From Anas platyrhynchos (lineage: Eukaryota; Chordata; Aves; Anseriformes; Anatidae): a stretch of 64,000 nt of DNA. Shown here one piece after another: positions 45,101-56,859 of this stretch. A program made the translations under genes and the position numbers. The stretch spans positions 1,178,001-1,242,000 of the forward strand of contig NC_092605.1 in NCBI RefSeq assembly GCF_047663525.1, written 5' to 3'. The notes under the pieces are model-generated. The model was not told the DNA's origin, did no database searches, and saw only the letters and a list, made by a program, of their open reading frames with translations. Positions within the stretch are counted from its first letter, which is position 1, and each line of letters opens with the position of its first letter.

Positions 45101-46950
45101 GGCAGCTGGTGGCAGAGAGGGGACAGGAGACCCCCGACACAACGCGCAGAGCTCCGGGTGGCCCCCACGGCGCCGTTCCTCGTCCCTGGCTTCCTCCAGA
45201 CGGCCGCAGGACCTCCGCTCGCACGTTGAGGGACAAAGGGTGGACGGTGCCCGTGACACTGGGCTGGAAACCAGGGGACAGCCCCTCCACCGCCACCGCT
45301 CCCAGGCTGAGGCCTCCCGCGTCCCCGCTGCGTTTCCCCAGTACCCAAACCCGCACCAGGCTCCTGGCCACGCTGCTCAGCCTCGCTGCCTCCCTCGGGC
45401 ACGGCCTCGTCCCCACCGGTTCTCTGGGGACCGGGGTGCAGCCGTGCCAACGGGGGCAGCGGGGGCGCAGGGCACGGCCACGGGTGGCCCGGGGCGGAAG
45501 CTCGCAATAGGGAGGTGGAGGTAGGAGGGGGGGTCAGGAAGCAGGCGTCAGAGATGAAACCATGGGGGAAGCAGGGGCTGGGCCAGCTGCCTGCGCAGGA
45601 TGGGGCCGTGCGCCCCCCCTGCCCCCTCTGCAGATCAGCTCCAGCTCTCACCCACCAGCACCCGGCACAACGAGCCCCTCCAGGAGCAGGAGCTGGACCC
45701 GGAGCCGCTCGGGTGCCCCCCTGGCCATGGGTTTTTGCCCCTCAGCAGCGGTTTTGGTGCAGGTCCCACTCGGGGGACACCACCACGGGGAACACCCGGG
45801 GGCAGACAGCACAGCACCAAAACGGGGGGAGAGGGGAAGGGGCTGCCGCAGGATCGCTCAGCCCACCTGCACCTGACAGCCATTTACCTCGTAAAATGGA
45901 ATATTTTATAGCGGGTGGCGCAGCCTCAGCCAGAAAACACCAAATCCTGGGGGGCTGGGACCCCCCCTGCCTTGTGCGCACACAGCCCCCTGCCCCGGCC
46001 GTGGGCAGGAGCAGATCAGGATCTACAGGAAGCACCCGAGCACCCCCCCGGCCCCATATCAGGGCCAGGACCCCCCCACACACACTCCTGGCAGCCCCCC
46101 AGGAGGACGGGGGTCCCAGCAGCAAGGCCGTGGGGTGCCCCAGCCCACCCAACCCCGCTGCTGTGAGCGCAGAGCCTGTGGCACAAAGCCACAGCGGGGC
46201 GCAGGGGCTGGCAGGACGGATGAGAAACGCCCCGGGACGGCGAGGACAAAGCCTCTGCTGGCCCCCAGCACCAAACCCCGGCCTCCTCGAGCACCAAACC
46301 CCAGCCTCCTCGGAGAGCAGAGCCCGCAGGCAGCCGTCAGCACGCCCTGCTGGGAGGAAACAGATGCCCCGGGCTCGGTCCAGGCGTTTCCCGTCGCTGT
46401 CGGGGGGTGCTTAGAGATTTGCAGGGAGCAGGGGCTGTGGGATCGCATCCTGCCCCGGCACCACCGCCCCCACGCCAGCCCAGCCTCTCCTCCCGTGGCA
46501 CCACGCAAATATTTCATTTTAAAAGCAAAAAGAAGGAGCAGAGAAGGGAGCTGGGCACAGCCGGACCCACACCCGCGTGCGCTGCGCTGCGTGGCCTCGG
46601 CTCTTCCCCTCCAGCCCTGCCCTAACCCAGCCTGGGGGCAGCCAGCGGGGAGGAGGAGAGGTGCTGAGCTCCTGCAGCACCAAAAGGGGCTCCCAAATCC
46701 CAGCCCTGCCTCCGTGGCTCAGCCCCGCAGCTCCCAGCACCAGGCTCAGGACCCAGGACCACCGACTGCTGCCCAAACACGCCGCGAGCAAACGCAGCTC
46801 CTGCCCCAATGCCACCACACAAGGGATGGGTAAAACGCACCCATGGAGAGCAAATAAATAAAAAATAAAAAACAAAAAACGAGGATGCCAACGGCACCGA
46901 GGCTTCCCTCTGCCCCCCTCCCCGGCCACAAATCCGACAGAAACGGCCGT
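45101..46950. other. Region between the sialyltransferase 5' end and the CEP131 3' end
   Basis: No coding exon is recognised. On the minus strand a TATAAAAT motif is present at 45903-45910, a possible distal promoter of the sialyltransferase. An A-rich AAATAAATAAA patch lies at 46850-46880 on the plus strand. The remainder is GC-rich sequence without motif evidence. Confidence 0.6.
45903..45910 (-). promoter_or_regulatory. Candidate TATA box upstream of the sialyltransferase
   Basis: The minus-strand reading GCTATAAAATATTCC is a consensus-like TATA box in a GC-rich setting, about 800 nt before the coding start at 45100. A spliced or long 5'UTR would be needed; no donor was assigned. Confidence 0.3.
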
Positions 46951-46966
46951 AGAAACCAGCAGAGCT

Positions 46967-46972
46967 TTTATT
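46967..46972 (-). promoter_or_regulatory. CEP131: CEP131 poly(A) signal
   Basis: The plus-strand TTTATT reads AATAAA on the gene strand (CCAATAAAAGC), about 135 nt after the CEP131 stop codon. Confidence 0.8.
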
Positions 46973-47105
46973 GGTAAAACGTCGGAGGAAGCTGAGCGCT
47001 GCCGAGGCGTAAAAAAATAAAAATAAAAATAAAAAAAATCAAATCCTGGGTGTGGGGGGGGAGTGGGAGGGTGGGCGCCCACCGAGCGCCCCCCGGGTGG
47101 GGGGG

Positions 47106-50100
47106 TTATTTGGCTGCCAGCAGCTGCTGGCGCTGCTGCTCCAGGAGGGCCTCCAGGTGCTCGGCTCGCTGCACCGCCGCCTGCAAGAGCGCGCAGGGTC
47201 GGGGAGCTGTGCCCGGGGCAGGGCTGCAGCAGCAGGGCAGGGGCAGCCCCCCGAAGCCCCCCTCACTCACCTCGTACTGTTTCCGAAGGCTGCTCACGTT
47301 CTCCTCCTTCCTCGCCACGGCCGTCTTCACCCTGAGCAGGGGGATGGAGAGGGGCTGAGCACGGGGTCCAGGCACCCCCGGGGCTCAGGGCGGTGATTTT
47401 GGCACGGCTCAAACAACCCCAGGATGGGCAGCCCCTCTCCTCTGCAACCCCAAAGCTAAAAGGGGTGCCAGGGCATGCTATAAATGGGGCTCGGGGTGCC
47501 AGGGCATGCTATAAATGCCTTCATTCCACTTTGGGAGCATTACACGGCTTGCATCGAGTCCCCCGCAGGACGAAGGGGACCCCAGCCTCACCAGACCTAA
47601 TGAACAAGGTCCCAGGGACACACATTCCTATTTCCCACACCCACGGTCGCTGCCTCATGGCCAGAACATCCCACAGCTCTCGGAGCCCCAAATCTGCCCC
47701 GTTTTGCCAGGTTTTGCACATGGGACTGACGGGGAACCCCTCTCGCTCACCCTCAGGGTGTGACTCAGAGGGAATGGGAAGCGCTCGGCTGGCTCTGGGA
47801 AAGCCGCTGAGCTCCGCGCGCTGATGCAAAGCTCTCCCACTGCAGCTTTTTTCCCCAAATTTCCTCCCTGCAGGCTCCGGCAGCAGGGCTGGCTCTGGCT
47901 GTACCACCGGGGCAGCTGGCAGAGAGCTCAACCCCACGCAGAAAGCGGTGCCGGCAGGAGCCGCTGCCTTCCCGGGGAGATAAAATTCCTCCCCCGCAGG
48001 CAGACGGGGAGGGAAGCGAGGAAGCACGGTGCTGCCTGCTTGGTGCCGAGCCCAGCGCCGGCTCCTGCTGGTGCTGAGCCCCCGCAGCACAGCCCCGAGG
48101 TGCCAGAGCCCTGCTGGAGAGGCGAGCGCAGCCCCTGCCCCCCTTCGGTGCCGGGGTGCTCCTGGGGAGCCTGCAGGGCACGGTGACACCCCCACGTGCC
48201 CCAAAAGAGCCCCGAGGAGTCACCGCAGCCAAATTCCTGGCAACGCACCCCGGCTGCGAGCCCCCCAAGCCCGGCCAGGCTGCCTCACCTCCTGTGCACC
48301 TCCTCCAGCTCTCTGTCCTTCTCCCTCGCCACCCTGTCCAGCTCCAGGCGCTGCCGGGCTCTCATCTCCACCATCTCCTCCTTCAGCCTCTTGTTCTCCT
48401 CCTCCGTGCCCACCAGCCTGGTGGCGAACTCCTCCCGGATCACCTCCGCCAGGCTGCTCCGCTCCTGGGCCAGCTGGTCCCGCACCTACGGGGGGGAAAA
48501 GGGGTAACCCCAGGGTGCCGGGGTCCCAGGGGGACCCGGTCGTGCTCTCGGCTCACCTTCCGTATCTCCTCCAGCTCCTGCTCCCGGTGTTTCAGCAGCC
48601 CCTGCAGGCGGCTGCTCTCCCCCTCCAGCTCGGCCAGCCTCCCCTTCAGCTCGTTGCAGCGCTCCTGCAGCTTGCGCTCCGACCTCTCCAGCTCCTGCAG
48701 CTCCACCTCGTACTTGTCCCGGATCCTTTTAATCCTGGAGGAGAGGACGGAGAGCTCAGCCCGGAGCTGGGAGCATCCCCAGAGCCCTCCCCAAGGCTGC
48801 AGCAGCGACCACGACGCCGCAGCCAGCGCAGGATCAGCCCCACGGGAGGTGCAGGATGGTTTCAGGAGGCGCAGGATGGTTTCTGGCCGTGTTTGGAGTG
48901 GTTTTGCTGCCACTTTCCAGCCCTAGGGAAGGCTGCCCACTGCCACATCGCTCTGACACCCCCGAGGATGCCTCTCCAGGGGGGGCGAGCAGCAGCACAC
49001 ACCCTGTGGTGTGCCAGGGAGGGAAGGACGTTTGTCCCCACCAGCTGCTCCGTCCCAAACTCGTGCTGCTCAGCGCCGTGCACGCAGAGGTGGCTCAGGA
49101 GCCCACGCAGGTGGTGCCTGGAGCTCGTGGGGGAGGCACAAAGCTCTGGGGGGGGGCAGGAAAGAGAACTGGGAAGGACTCAGCAGGCTCACGTCCCCCT
49201 CCTCACCTGTTCTCCGCTGCCCTCTCGCACTCCTCCTTGGCGGAGGACATGTCGGCCTCCAGGCGCTGGATCACCAGCTCGATCTCCTTGTCCCTCTCCT
49301 TCCTCACCTCCTCCCTCAGCTCCCGCTCCCGGGCGAGCAGCCAGGCTTCCTGGGGACGGTGACAAAGATGCTGAGCGTTGCCCTGAGCCCTCTCGGAGCT
49401 CAGCGTTAACACCCTGCAGGGAGAGCAGCCCTCGCCCTACCTCCTTCTTCACGTAGTTTGCCTCCCAGGCTTGCCTCTCCATCTCCAGCCGCTCCTTCAG
49501 CACCTTCACCTCTGCCTGCGGAGAGACAGGACAACTGCTCGCCTCCGGTGCTGCCCCCAGGGCTCCCAGCCGTGCTGGCACACAGCTCGGGGCCGTGCCT
49601 TCCTCATCAGGGGGGGCGAGGAGCGACAGACCTGATGCCTCCTCTCCCTCTCCTCCTGCTCCTTCGCGTGCTCCTCCTTGAGCGCGGTGGTGACGGCCGA
49701 GCTGCTCGCCTCCAGCTGCCTCCGCAGCTCCTCCACCTCCGCCCTCTGCCTGCCCGAGGACAGAGCAGAGCTTTCAGCCCCCCGAGGGAGCCTCCACGAG
49801 GGCGACCACCCCCCCAGGGGCTGCCAGGCGTGCCAGCTCCTGGCTCTGCTCTCACCTGGCCGCTTGCTGGCTCAGCCTCTCCTTCTCCTCGGCGACCTCC
49901 GCGTAGAGCCGGCGCCGCTGCTGCTGCAGCGCCTGCTCCTCCTGCTCCAGCTGCTTCTCACACCTTGGAGGGGGGAATAAGCGGCCTCAGGGGGCTGCCA
50001 GGCTCCGAGCAACCCAGTCCCCTGGTTTTAGGTGGTTTTCCCTGCTCCCTGCCCCTTCCCACCCTGTGTGCAGCGCCGGCTCCGCGACACCTCTCCACGA

Positions 50101-53100
50101 GGCCATTCAGTGCTGCAAACCCGTTAGCACCACAAATCCACCCCGGTGGTGGTTCTGGCCACCATCCCCGTGCCCTGGAGCACTCACCGCTGCCGGGCCA
50201 GCTCCCTCTCCCTCTGCCCCTGCTCCTCCTTCTCGCGCTGCAGCAGGCTGCGCAGCTCCTGGGCCTGCCGGCAGTACTGCCGCGCCGCCCGCTCGTCCGA
50301 CTGCAGCAGCTCGGCCTCGTGCAGCATCTTCAGCTGCCGTATGTCCTGCCGGTGCTTGGCCATCAGCTTCTGGATCTCCGGCTCCAGGCCTGGGGTGGCA
50401 GGGCAGGGCAGTTAGCACAGCCTCAGGGGGGTAAAAGGAGCAGATTTGGGGCCAGCACGGGTGCCCCCGGGACCCCGGGCAGCTGGTGGGGAAGCTGCAG
50501 GAGTTGGCTCGGCACAGACAGGCTGGTAAGGGAAGGGCCCGTGCTGGTACCTTTCACGGTGATCTCCTTGATCTTTTTGGTTTTCTCATCAATCCACTTC
50601 TCCCGCCTGATCTTCTCCGTCGCGCTCATCAGCTCCTTCAGCTTCCTGAGCTCCTGGTGGGAAGCCAAAGGGAACCCATCAGAGGGAAGCCAGGGAGGAG
50701 ATCCCTCGTTAGCCTGGGAGCCCAAAAAGCAAGGTGCAGGCAGGAGCCGACGACCCCAGCCACGCACAGCCCCGGTTCCACCCTCTCCCAGTGCCCCCCA
50801 CCCCGTACAGGACGGGGCTTTGCATCAAGGGGGAAGCAAAACCCTTGGGAAAGCCCCTGCTGGGGTGACAGAGAGAGTGCCCCCCACCCAGCCAGGGCAA
50901 ACCTCTGGGGGTGACACCGATTTCCTGCGCCCAGCTCCCCAAAAACCAGGCAGCTGGAGCTCCCCGAGGTGGCACCGAGGTGGCACAGGCCCCAGGTGAG
51001 CCCCCGGGGGTCCCCAATGTCACCTCACCAGCTCGTGCTGCTCCTGCATCTGGCTGATCTTCTTGCTGTACTTCTGGTCCGCCTGTTTCAGCTCAGCCAC
51101 CACAGCCTCGCACCTCTCGCTCAGCACCTTCTTGTCCTCGATGAGCTGAGAAAGGGGGAAAAAAGGGGGAAAAAGGAAGGCGTGAGGCAGCCAGGAGGGC
51201 GCCTCCAGCCCGGCCCGCGGGCTGCGAGCTGTGGAAGGTGAGGATGACCTGGTCGATGAAGGCCAGGTGTCTCTGGATGGCCGCCTCGTACTGCTCCCTC
51301 TGCAGCCTCAGCTGGTGGCCGAGCTCCTTCTCGGTTTGTTGGACGTGCCGGACGGTCAGTTCCCTCTGCTGGGCCTGGTGGGTGCCAAAAATGGACTGAA
51401 TACGGCAAGCCCTGCTGGGTCAGCTCACTCCAAGCAGCCAAACCAAGCCCCTGGTCCCCAAATCTCCCACCCTGCTGTCAGCGGGGCCGCCCAAACCCCC
51501 AGGGGTGGAGGAAAGGAAAAAATTCAGCACAGCTCCACGCTGAGAGCTGCCCAGGCACCTGCTGAGGTGGTTTCCAAACCGTGAGGGCGCACGGAGAGAG
51601 CCCACAGGATGGGGAAGGACCTCGAGGACCCTTCCCATGCTAACAAAAAACAAAACCACTGCATGACCCAGCACCCCACGGCCCCACAGCTCCCCTGAGA
51701 GCTCGGGGGGCACCACAGGACTTGGCCCTGCTGGAGGATGGATGGGAACCCCAACCCGCAGCGCCGTGCCCCCGCGTTCCAGAGCCTCTGCCCCAGGGAA
51801 CGGGTGCTGAGGGCTCTGCTCCTTGGCTCCCCAGAGAGCAGGAGGAGCCGAGCCACCCACCAGCGCCGTCTGCAGCAGGCTGATGGCTCGCTTCTTCTCC
51901 TCCACTTCCAGCTTCAGCCTCACGATGGAGCTCGTCACCTCCGTGGCAACAGCGGACGCTTGCTCCAAGTGCGCCAGCTCCTCCTCGGAGAGCAGCCCCT
52001 GGGGTGTGGGGAAAGAAAAAAAAAATAAAAAAGGAGTGAGAGGAGCTGGAGGGCACCTAGACTCTGAAAAAAAAAAGGAGAGCCCCTTCCTAGGGGGGTC
52101 TCAGCACCCCGGTGCTCAACGCCCACCTCCCGCTGCGTGGCCGAGGCGGCGGAGCGCGGCCTCTCCTGCTCCGATTTCTCCATCTCGTCCAGGAAGCTGA
52201 TGATGCTTTGGAGCTTGGCCTCCGAGAGCAGCGCCCCGTCCTCGGGGACCCCGGGGGAATGGTTCAGCTTCCCCAACTTCTCCAAGTTGTCAGCGGTCAG
52301 CGAGTTGGAGCCGGGCTCCTGCGGGGCAGACGGAGCTGCTTGGGGAGGGCGGCGAGCCCCGGAGGTGCCCGGGGAGGTGCCGGCTGCTCCCAGTGCCCCC
52401 AGTGCCCCCCAGTAGGCAGCCTCCTCCTCTGTGCTCAGCCCCAGAAGGAGGCAGCCCCATCTCACGCTGCTCACCCCGTCTATCCAGGCGTATTTCTCCT
52501 TCTTGAAGAGCTTCGGGGGGGGCAGCAGCTCCGGCTCCTCCTCCAGCAGCCTGAGGGTGTCCAGCAGCTCGGTGAGGGTCACCTTGGACTGAGCCCTGCT
52601 GGCGGCTGTCCCCGCGGTCCCCAGGTCCTCGCCCCCCATCTCCCTGGAGCTCAGGTCCTGGAGGACAGGCAGACGCACATCGAAGCTTGCCCGATCTCCA
52701 GAGAAACAAACCCAAGCTTGGAGAGCCCCTTGAGTGCCGGGAGAGCCCCTGGAGCCGACGCCAGACCCACCTGCAGCTTGTCCTCTGCCCCCTGCCCCTG
52801 CGAGGGCACGGCGCTGAGCTCCACCGGGCTGCTTGCTTCTGGCTCTGCAGTGAGGGCGTGGAAATTGGCACCTGCAGGGACCAGACCGCTCCCACACACC
52901 ACAACCCCCTCCCCGGGCTGAGAACTGCCCCCTGCCACCCTCCTGTCCCCGTCCCACGTGGCTGCAGGGGCGGGGGGACGCGCAGGGGGAGGCGCAGGGG
53001 GACGCACCAGCGTTGTTGGCTTTGAGGCCATCGTTCCTCGTGGCAGCAGCAGGCCTGGCAGGCTTCTTCTTTGCTACCCTTCTGCTCTCCTTCACCAGCG

Positions 53101-56100
53101 CGAGCTCCTCTTCCGCCAAGCATTTCGCCTCGGCAGCCTTTTGGGCCCTTTTCTGGTGCAGCTCCTGCGGGAGGGAGAAGGAGCTGCAGCTCCAGGAGCC
53201 GAGCACCACGGGGTGGGGGGACACCGCTGGGCCCGGGGGGGGGGGGCTTTGGCAGGGCTCTGGGAAGTGGCTCCAGGCACAGGCACGTGTTTCTGAGGCT
53301 GCTGCAGCATTTCGCCACCCTCCAGCTGCTCGCTGCTGTGCCTCCCGCCAGCACCCCCGCCGAGACCTGACTCCATTTGGGCCAAAGAGGAGCTGGGGCT
53401 CTTAAAAACCCTTTTTTACTACATTGCAAGCCAGCAGGCACCTCCCCGAGCTCTGTTCCTGGCCCAGCCCCTCAGTTTCACCCCAGGAGCACCCAAGGGA
53501 GCTGCAGGAGCACGGTGGGGGCGGTGAGGTGCCTTTGGAGGGCACAGAGGGCACAGAGGGGAGCACAGCCACCCTGCAGGGTCCCGTCCCCTCCTGGAAC
53601 CAGCCCCATCCTTGGCCGTGCCCAGTTCCGTGGCAGGAATTCCCCTTTCCCCAAAAACAGCCCGAAACCAGCTCTGGAGGAGCTGCCAAACCCTTGGCAG
53701 GAGCACAAACTGCTCTGTGGCACCTCCGTCTCCACGGGGAGCGCTGCGTCCCCAGGGCTCGCTCAAATTCCAAATTGTGGAAAGAGGAGGAGGAGGAGGA
53801 GAGGCCCTGCCACTGCCTCACGGAGCCGGGCAGCTCAGGGGCCAGGGGCAGGCACGGTTCCCCGAGCCCTGTCCCTACCTGGATGGCAGCACGCCGCGCC
53901 AGCCGCGCCTTCTCCTCTCGGATCTTCCTGCGCTCCTCGTCCCTCCGCTCCTGCAAGCCCAGGATGTTCCCCTCCTCTGTCTGCCGCTGCCTCTCCTGCC
54001 AGGAAAAAAAGCTCAAAGCTGAGCGAGAGCTCCCACGTCCACCACCCGGGGCCGAAAAGTGGGGAACGAGGCACCCCAAGCGCTGCACCCGCGGCCATCC
54101 CCTCCCGCGGGTACGGAGCCCGCAGGGAACTCTGCTGATTCTCCTCGGGCACCAAACGCAACCATCGGGCACCCGGGGCTGAAACCACCACGGAGACAGG
54201 GCTCAAAAATAGAAGCTCACATGCAGGAGCCCGTCACAACGGGGACACCCAGCAGGGTTTGTGCCCCTGCCCCCGGGGACCAACCTCCCTCCTGGCAGCC
54301 AGCAGGCGCCCCAGAGCCGCCGCTCCTGCCTTGTGCCGCTGCGCGTGGCGGCGGTACCAGCGCTGGATGGTGACGGCGGCGAGGTTCACCTGCTGGATGA
54401 ACCTGCAAAAAAAAGGGAGCAGCGTCAGCCCCACAGCCCCACGGCACCCCACAGCCCCCCCAGCCTCGCTCCCTGGCTCGGGGAAGCCGTTTTGGGGAGC
54501 AGGAACTCATTCCTTTGACAATTCAGCGGAGTCAGGGGCAGGGGAAGCCAACGCAGCCCCCCGGCAGCTCTCTGAACCCCTCGCCAGCTCCTTTCTGTCC
54601 CAGGAGCCAGGGTGCAGCCCTCGCTCAGCCTCACCTCTCCGCCTCCTCCTCGGTCACCTCCCTCCTGCGGGGCAGCCCGCCGGCGTTGTTGCGGGCGGCG
54701 TTGTTGTTGCTGGAGAAATTCTTCTGCGACTTCACCAAGCTGCTGCTTTCGCTCTCCTCGTTGGCGGTGGCTTTGACGACATTGCTAGGGCAGAAAATAA
54801 CACCAAATTGCTCCAGCACGGCATGTGGTGGGGGCCCAGCACCCCCCTTGGGGGCCGTGCAGCCCCCTCCCCAAGGCCGTGTCCTCACCAGCACTTACTT
54901 GAGGTTGCTGCTCGGAGCCTGGTTGGAGCTTTTGGGCGCGGGGCCCCTGTCGGCCGTGTAGTTGTTGTGCACCATGGTGGTGACGCAGTTCCCCATCGCG
55001 CCCTTGTTGCTCCTTTTTTTTTTGTTGTTTTAGGGGGGATAGAACCCATCAGGGCCCTCCAGATCCATGGGGATGGGGCCAGCGGGTGCCCTGCACCCCC
55101 CCTGCGTGGTGGCCACCACCCCTCATACGAGGGCACCTGGCCTTTTCCAGACCCCAAAAACCCTCCCTCAAGCACCCAACCCCGCCGGCACGCTGCCCAC
55201 AGCCCCAGCTCTCCTCCCCGGGTATTTTTTGGTTCGTTTCCTCCCCTGCGGGCTCCTCCCGGGGGGGCTGCCCCCCTACCTGTTGTTGGCGGTGAAGTTG
55301 GCTGCCAGCAGCACGGCCGCTTCCTTCTTCCTCATGCCCGCTGCTGGCTCGGCACCGCCGGAGCTGGATGGGGCCGGGAGGGCTCGCGGCTGATCGTCCT
55401 GCGTGGGGCCGGGCACGAGGCTCAGCCAGCACCAAAAATGCCTCCCCCACTCCCCATCCCTCCCCCAGACCCAATTTCTGCCCCGCAGCCCCACGGCTTC
55501 ACCTGCTGGAGGGGAATCCCACCCGAAATCCCGGCTCCTCGTGCCAGGAGGCAGCTGCCCCATGCCCCCGCCGAGCCGTGCCCTCACCAGGACGTTCCAG
55601 GTGGTTTTCTGCTCCGGGGACGCCGTGCTCGGGGTCGTTCCTTTCTTTCTCCCACCAGAAGCGCTCTCAAAAAAGGCCAGGAAGGCTCCTGCCTGCTCCG
55701 AGCTGCAGCACGGGGAAGGCAGAGAGGAGAAAGGGATGCGTGTGCTGGGGTTAATATTAAGATGACAAACAGCAACGAGGCAGCAGCAGCAGGGATCTCA
55801 TCCTGCTCGGGGTGCAGGTGGCTCTGATCCTAACGCTTTGATCCTAAAGTTTTGTCCCCTAACGCAGCCTGGTGGGTCCCCGAGGGGCTGCGCTAAGAGG
55901 AGGCTCCCCAAATGCCACCCACGTGCCCTCCCCTGCAAAAAAAAACCCCGCTGTGCCTTTCCAGAGCCCCTGGTGCATGGGACAGGACTCAGTGATCACC
56001 CTGCTGGGTTCTGGTCCCCTCGTGGGGCCGGGGGGCGCACGGAGCAGGGGGTTCCCCGCGGTCCCATCCCGGTGTGGTGCCAGGGGAGCCGTACCTGTGC

Positions 56101-56779
56101 CCGCTGCTGGCCCGCTGGGCGACCTGCGTGGTGCTGTTGGACCTGCGGAGGTTGTTGATGGCCCGGGACCCCGCATCCTCCTGGGGGGGAGAGAGTTCAG
56201 CTCAGCTGGGGTTCCAAAAGGGCAGGGTTGGGGTGCCCGGAGCAGGGGATGAGCGCGAGGGAAGCCACCGAGGCAGCAGGGATTGTTCAGAGAGCCGGGA
56301 GCACCCAGCAGGAGACCCCAGGACCCCAAAACTTCCCAGAAGGAAAACAATAAATGGAAAAAAGGGGCTGGAGAGGCTGACGCTGCCCCCCCTCAGGCAC
56401 AGGGAAGAGCTGAGAGGGGCCCCAGCGAGCAGAAAATTGCAGGGGATGAGGTTTGGGAGCGCGGCACCGCAGCGCCCAGATCCCACAGCAGCTCTGCTCA
56501 TCCTAAAAAGAACAGGGGGGGGCACGTGAAGCCCCCTGGACCCCCACCCAGCCCCTTGGACCTGAGAGCACCCGGGGGTCCCACCGCGGCACCCACCAGG
56601 GCGTTCCTCTTGGGTTTGCCATCGGCCACGACGGAGAGGGAGCGCGCCACGTGCTTGGCGGGGGAGGCGCTGCTGGGGCGCCGCAGGACGGGCACGGGGA
56701 GCCCCGTCAGGCTCAGGTCCACGGCCACGCCGCCACAGCCGGCACCGCGGCACGATGAGCTGCTCCGGGAGCTCCTCAT
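47106..56779 (-). CDS. CEP131: CEP131 (AZI1), centrosomal protein of 131 kDa
   Basis: This is a centriolar satellite and cilium protein that works with PCM1, BBS4 and CEP290 in ciliogenesis and genome stability. There are twenty-five coding exons: 56597-56779, 56095-56180, 55588-55702, 55280-55398, 54899-55009, 54635-54784, 54285-54402, 53879-53995, 53008-53164, 52771-52871, 52475-52657, 52127-52318, 51861-51998, 51249-51374, 51029-51145, 50551-50653, 50188-50389, 49856-49963, 49632-49749, 49441-49515, 49207-49349, 48557-48734, 48289-48485, 47271-47331, 47106-47180. They total 3,273 nt, exactly 1,090 codons plus stop (human 1,083). The N-terminus has VDLSLTGLPVPVLRRPSSAS. An IQ motif (VTIQRWYRRHAQRH) follows near residue 265. 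SLTADNLEKLGKLNHS and LLSEAKLQSIISFLDEMEKS come before a continuous coiled coil from about 600 to the end. The first exon's acceptor lies one base before the ATG, so the 5'UTR is mainly on an upstream exon. Confidence 0.96.
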
Positions 56780-56780
56780 C
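56597..56780 (-). CDS. CEP131: First coding exon of CEP131
   Basis: On the minus strand CCGCGCAG|GATGAGG places the start codon one nucleotide after the acceptor. The exon encodes the disordered, Ser/Arg-rich N-terminus through VADGKPKRNAL and ends at a GTGGGT donor. Confidence 0.9.
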
Positions 56781-56859
56781 CTGCGCGGGGAGAGGGCAGG
56801 TGGGTGGCAGGGGGGTGGAGAGCAGCGCGAGCGCAAGGGGGACATGAGGGAGACACAAT

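Noticed and set aside
46845-46880. Clustered AATAAA hexamers on the plus strand
   Set aside because: They lie in an A-rich simple sequence with no plus-strand gene upstream.
48029-55827. Plus-strand frames of about 475-520 residues opposite CEP131
   Set aside because: They cross confirmed CEP131 exons and introns and contain only Leu/Pro/Ala-rich low-complexity sequence.
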